This document shows positions 5,769 through 7,583 of a DNA stretch of 7,583 bases, in pieces. Made by a program: the position numbers and the translations under genes. Source of the stretch: an uncultured Moraxellaceae bacterium (lineage in GTDB: Bacteria; Pseudomonadota; Gammaproteobacteria; Pseudomonadales; Moraxellaceae); assembly GCA_937928295.1 (NCBI GenBank), contig CALEYY010000146.1:1-7583 (forward strand), given 5' to 3'. The number at the start of each line of letters is the position of its first letter. Within the stretch, counting starts at the first letter, position 1. The notes under the pieces are model-generated. The model was not told the DNA's origin, made no database searches, and saw only the letters and a program-made list of their open reading frames with translations.

Positions 5769-6170
5769 TTAGGCGGCGCGCTGTTCGCCCTTGGCGACCA
5801 GTTCAGCAAACAGCTTCTGCACTTCAGCCAGCAGCTTTTCAACTTCGGCCTTGGCGTCTACAGCCAGAACCTTGCCCTTCAGTTCCAGAGCCAGAGCCTT
5901 CAGCTCTTCTGCCTTGGCGTTCAGGTCGAGGGCCTTGAGGCCTTCCACTTCAGCTTTAACATCAACAGCTTGCAGCTTGGTCTTGAGTTCCAGAGCCTTG
6001 GCCTTCAGTTCTTCAGCCTTGGCGTTGAAGTCAACGGCTTGCAGCTTCTCGCCTTCAGCCTTCAGCACTTCAACCAGACCCAGACCGGCCATGGCGGCCT
6101 GACGGCCAGCAGCCTTTACACGAACAACGATATCCTGGTTGTCAGCAACGAGGTTCTTGAGTTCACCCAT
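5769..6170 (-). CDS. Phasin-like small amphipathic coiled-coil protein
   Basis: A 133-residue protein. Residues 15-42 (VVRVKAAGRQAAMAGLGLVEV...) resemble the start of the phasin / PHA-granule protein family, where a basic helix leads into an AGLG-type hydrophobic turn. From residue 43 to the end the sequence can be written as 13 uninterrupted heptads (LQAVDFN, AKAEELK, AKALELK and so on) with Ala/Leu/Val at the third and mostly Leu/Val/Phe at the sixth position, rich in Lys and Glu. Residues 45-79 and 80-114 are a 35-residue (105-bp) internal duplication. Cys, His, Pro, Ser, Trp and Tyr are all absent. It probably coats polyhydroxyalkanoate granules or another lipid-like surface, or acts as a helical structural protein; no PHA enzyme gene is in view, so the role is inferred. 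The start at 6170 has AAGGAG 7 nt upstream (6183-6178). It has its own terminator, and that of ppa lies upstream, so it is likely monocistronic and well expressed. Confidence 0.8.
   Translation of the reverse strand: MGELKNLVADNQDIVVRVKAAGRQAAMAGLGLVEVLKAEGEKLQAVDFNAKAEELKAKALELKTKLQAVDVKAEVEGLKALDLNAKAEELKALALELKGKVLAVDAKAEVEKLLAEVQKLFAELVAKGEQRAA
5825..6036 (-). repeat. 105-bp (35-codon) tandem duplication inside the phasin-like gene
   Basis: Codons 45-79 and 80-114 encode closely similar 35-residue units; the block NAKAEELKAxALELKxK occurs at residues 49-65 and again at 84-100. The DNA is also recognisably similar between the copies. The period equals exactly five heptads, so the duplication keeps the helix phase. 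Confidence 0.8.
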
Positions 6171-6202
6171 TTTTCATCTCCTTAACGAGGTTGGAAAATC
6201 TT

Positions 6203-6240
6203 GAATGCACTCAGCGACGGCGTCGTTGATGTCTGCATCC
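6203..6240 (-). promoter_or_regulatory. Leader hairpin upstream of the phasin-like gene
   Basis: In the minus-strand RNA an outer arm GGAUGCA pairs with UGCAUUC, and an inner arm UCAACGACG pairs with CGUCGCUGA with one mismatch, separated by a small internal loop. The structure ends about 20 nt before the Shine-Dalgarno sequence. It could stabilise the mRNA or affect translation. It matters only if transcription starts upstream of 6240, which I could not establish. Confidence 0.5.
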
Positions 6241-6283
6241 TTGGAACGCATCTTAGGGAGGGAGATCAAAAGGCAGGCAATAA

Positions 6284-6296
6284 ATTGTCAGACAAT
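6284..6296. repeat. Palindrome ATTGTC-A-GACAAT upstream of the phasin-like gene
   Basis: Two perfect 6-bp arms flank a single base in an AT-rich stretch between the ppa terminator and the phasin-like gene, about 120 bp upstream of its start. The size and position fit a binding site for a dimeric regulator. The promoter itself could not be placed: no good -35/-10 pair with 16-18 bp spacing was found around it. Confidence 0.5.
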
Positions 6297-6353
6297 AAAA
6301 CAAAGCGCTTAAACTATTTGTGACTCATCGTTCACTTTTTCGGCATTGCACCG

Positions 6354-6393
6354 AAAAAAGCGGGCGGGAAATCAGAAAATTCCGTTTCCCGCC
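6354..6393 (-). terminator. Intrinsic terminator of ppa
   Basis: On the minus strand GGCGGGAAA (6393-6385) pairs perfectly with TTTCCCGCC (6371-6363), with a 13-nt loop, then after three bases come six T's (6359-6354). It begins 7 nt after the ppa stop codon. The same six T's can also pair with the A's of a second inverted repeat (CTTTTTCGG at 6335-6343 with CCGAAAAA at 6351-6358). Confidence 0.8.
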
Positions 6394-6399
6394 AACGAC

Positions 6400-6924
6400 T
6401 TACTTGGCAGCTTCGATGGACTTGAGAATCTCTTGCTTTGCCACTTCAGAGCCTTCCCAACCGGTGATCTTGACCCACTTGCCCGGTTCCAGATCCTTGT
6501 AGTGCGCAAAGAAGTGCTCGATCTGCTTGAGCAGCAGCTCTGGCAGGTCGGTGTATTCCTTCACATGCTTGTACAGCGGCGTGAGCTTGTCGTGCGGTAC
6601 GGCAATGAGCTTGGCATCGATGCCGGCTTCATCTTCCATTTTCAGCTTGCCGACCGGGCGGCAGCGAATCACGGCACCCGGCACCACCGGATACGGCGTG
6701 ACCACGAGCACATCGAGCGCATCGCCATCTTCCGACAGGGTGTTCGGGATGTAGCCGTAGTTGGCCGGATAAAACATGGCCGTACCGACAAAGCGGTCAA
6801 CAAAGAGCGCATCGGCATCCTTGTCGATTTCGTACTTGATCGGCGCGTGGTTGGCCGGAATTTCGATCACCACATAAATATCGTTGGGAACATCTTTGCC
6901 GGCAGGAATCTGGTTGTAGCTCAT
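6400..6924 (-). CDS. ppa: Inorganic pyrophosphatase, family I (soluble)
   Basis: This 174-residue cytoplasmic enzyme hydrolyses pyrophosphate to two phosphates, driving nucleic-acid, protein and other biosynthetic reactions. It aligns by eye along its whole length with E. coli Ppa (PAGKD.P.DIYVVIEIPAN, ALFVDRF, TAMFYP.NYGYI, PGKWVK.TGWE). Metal and substrate residues known from E. coli are all found: Glu21, Lys30, Glu32, Arg44, Tyr56, Asp66, Asp68, Asp71, Asp98, Asp103, Lys105, Tyr142 and Lys143. The signature reads DGDALD, with Ala where E. coli has Pro; the aspartates are intact. The start at 6924 has GAGG 7 nt upstream. A perfect -10 box and a terminator bracket the gene, so it is a single-gene unit, divergent from the Kef-type antiporter. 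Confidence 0.97.
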   Translation of the reverse strand: MSYNQIPAGKDVPNDIYVVIEIPANHAPIKYEIDKDADALFVDRFVGTAMFYPANYGYIPNTLSEDGDALDVLVVTPYPVVPGAVIRCRPVGKLKMEDEAGIDAKLIAVPHDKLTPLYKHVKEYTDLPELLLKQIEHFFAHYKDLEPGKWVKITGWEGSEVAKQEILKSIEAAK

Positions 6925-6962
6925 GTCTAGGCCTCGGTCACAGGATGGGAATTTTCCTGCGC

Positions 6963-6968
6963 ATTATA
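6963..6968 (-). promoter_or_regulatory. -10 box of the ppa promoter
   Basis: TATAAT, a perfect -10 hexamer, lies on the minus strand 38 bp upstream of the ppa start codon, predicting a leader of about 30 nt. The hexamer 17 bp further upstream (CGCCTA) is a poor -35 box, so the promoter may rely on an activator or on strong -10 contacts. Confidence 0.65.
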
Positions 6969-7032
6969 GCGTCAGTCAGCGCGCTTAGGCGCTCAGACCA
7001 TCGTCAAGTTGCGCCGCCGCTCATCCGTTATG

Positions 7033-7044
7033 CACAGCGCTGTG
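7033..7044. repeat. 12-bp perfect palindrome upstream of the Kef-type gene
   Basis: CACAGCGCTGTG reads the same on both strands. It lies in the ppa/antiporter divergent region, 33 bp before the antiporter start codon and 16 bp before its AGGAG. It may be an operator or a chance sequence. Confidence 0.5.
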
Positions 7045-7077
7045 ATACAAACGCCTTAAGAGGAGAAACACGACATC

Positions 7078-7583
7078 ATGCACGGCATTGAACCCATCGC
7101 TTACCTGCTCGGCATCGCCCTGATCGTGGTGCCGCTGGCCAAACGCAGCGGCCTGCCTGCCGTCATCGGCTACCTGCTGGCCGGCATCATCATCGGCCCG
7201 CATGTGTCCGGGCTGATTGAAAACACCACCGGCGTGGTCGAAATTGCCGAATATGGTGTGGCGATGCTGCTGTTTCTGATCGGTCTGGAGTTGGAGCCCA
7301 GCCGACTCTGGGTACTGCGGCGCTCGGTCTTCGGGCTGGGCGGCCTGCAAGTGGTGGTCACAACAGCCTTGCTGGGCGGTATCTTGTGGCTCTGGGGAGA
7401 AAGCCCGCAAGTCAGCCTGATTGCCGGTGCCGGCCTGGCGATGTCGTCTACCGCGTTTGCCCTGCAGTTGCTGGCCGAGAAAAATCAGCTTAGTGCGCGC
7501 CACGGCCGGCAGGCGTTTGCCATCCTGCTATTTCAAGATTTGGCGGTGATTCCACTGTTGGCGCTGATGCCCTTGCTGGCGCA
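7078..7583 (+). CDS. KefB/KefC-type monovalent cation:proton antiporter (CPA2), partial
   Basis: The first 168 residues are visible; the gene runs off the right edge. It is an inner-membrane protein of the CPA2 family, in which KefB/KefC are glutathione-gated K+ efflux systems that acidify the cytoplasm during electrophile stress. Seen here: a first helix (residues 6-20), SGLPAVIGYLLAGIIIGP (24-41), AMLLFLIGLELEPSRLW (62-78) as the typical LFxIGLEL block, GLAMSSTAFALQLL (119-132), and AILLFQDLAVIPLLAL (148-163), in which Asp154 of FQD sits in the conserved core of the transport domain. The regulatory loop and the cytoplasmic RCK/TrkA-N domain that would separate KefB/KefC from other CPA2 members lie outside the window. 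The start at 7078 has AGGAG 12 nt upstream, a rather long spacing, but no better start exists. Divergent from ppa. Confidence 0.9.
   Translation, partial: MHGIEPIAYLLGIALIVVPLAKRSGLPAVIGYLLAGIIIGPHVSGLIENTTGVVEIAEYGVAMLLFLIGLELEPSRLWVLRRSVFGLGGLQVVVTTALLGGILWLWGESPQVSLIAGAGLAMSSTAFALQLLAEKNQLSARHGRQAFAILLFQDLAVIPLLALMPLLA

Noticed and set aside
5700..6185. Plus-strand open frames of 161 and 103 codons with repeated Leu/Gln/Phe or Ser/Ala
   Set aside because: Their repeats are the mirror of the heptad repeats in the minus-strand phasin-like gene, which has the ribosome binding site and terminator.
6346..6930. Plus-strand open frame of 194 codons
   Set aside because: It is antisense to the whole ppa gene and begins inside the terminator region. 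The ppa identity is certain, so this is a shadow frame.

Overview
The window looks like an ordinary chromosomal segment of a proteobacterium, most likely a betaproteobacterium close to the Neisseriales or Burkholderiales. This is an inference from moderately GC-rich genes, Shine-Dalgarno leaders, an inorganic pyrophosphatase close to the E. coli type, an elongator tRNA-Met close to E. coli metT, a phasin-like protein and a DUF1800/DUF1501 gene pair. There is no integrase, transposase, CRISPR array, rRNA or phage gene, so I see no sign of a mobile island.

Layout: (1) 1-2613, minus strand: a two-gene operon. A DUF1800 protein with a lipobox-like N-terminus is followed 10 bp later by a DUF1501 protein with a clear twin-arginine signal; the DUF1501 gene runs off the left edge. 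(2) 2773-2953, plus strand: an elongator tRNA-Met (CAT) with its own consensus-spaced promoter and a terminator-like hairpin behind it. (3) 2973-3494, plus: a secreted thermonuclease-type nuclease starting 19 bp after that hairpin. (4) 3512-4498, minus: a periplasmic solute-binding-like protein resembling the family labelled AdeT, convergent with the nuclease. (5) 4632-5600, plus, divergent from it: a glutathione S-transferase family protein with an extra C-terminal region of about 100 residues. (6) 5647-6170, minus: a small, strongly heptad-patterned, phasin-like protein with a structured leader and a 3' region of two hairpins plus a textbook terminator. (7) 6354-6968, minus: family I inorganic pyrophosphatase (ppa) with promoter and terminator. 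(8) 7078 to the right edge, plus, divergent from ppa: the start of a KefB/KefC-type (CPA2) cation/proton antiporter.

Except for the DUF1800/DUF1501 pair, the genes look like independent transcription units, with several convergent or divergent junctions. They do not form one pathway. The common themes are export to the envelope (DUF1501, DUF1800, nuclease, binding protein, antiporter) and housekeeping (tRNA, PPase). I found no convincing undescribed multi-gene system. The most worthwhile leads are the uncharacterised DUF1800/DUF1501 export pair, the regular 13-heptad phasin-like protein with its structured mRNA ends, the inverted repeat covering the tRNA promoter, and the nuclease placed directly behind a tRNA terminator. 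No database search was possible, so family names rest on recognised sequence patterns.
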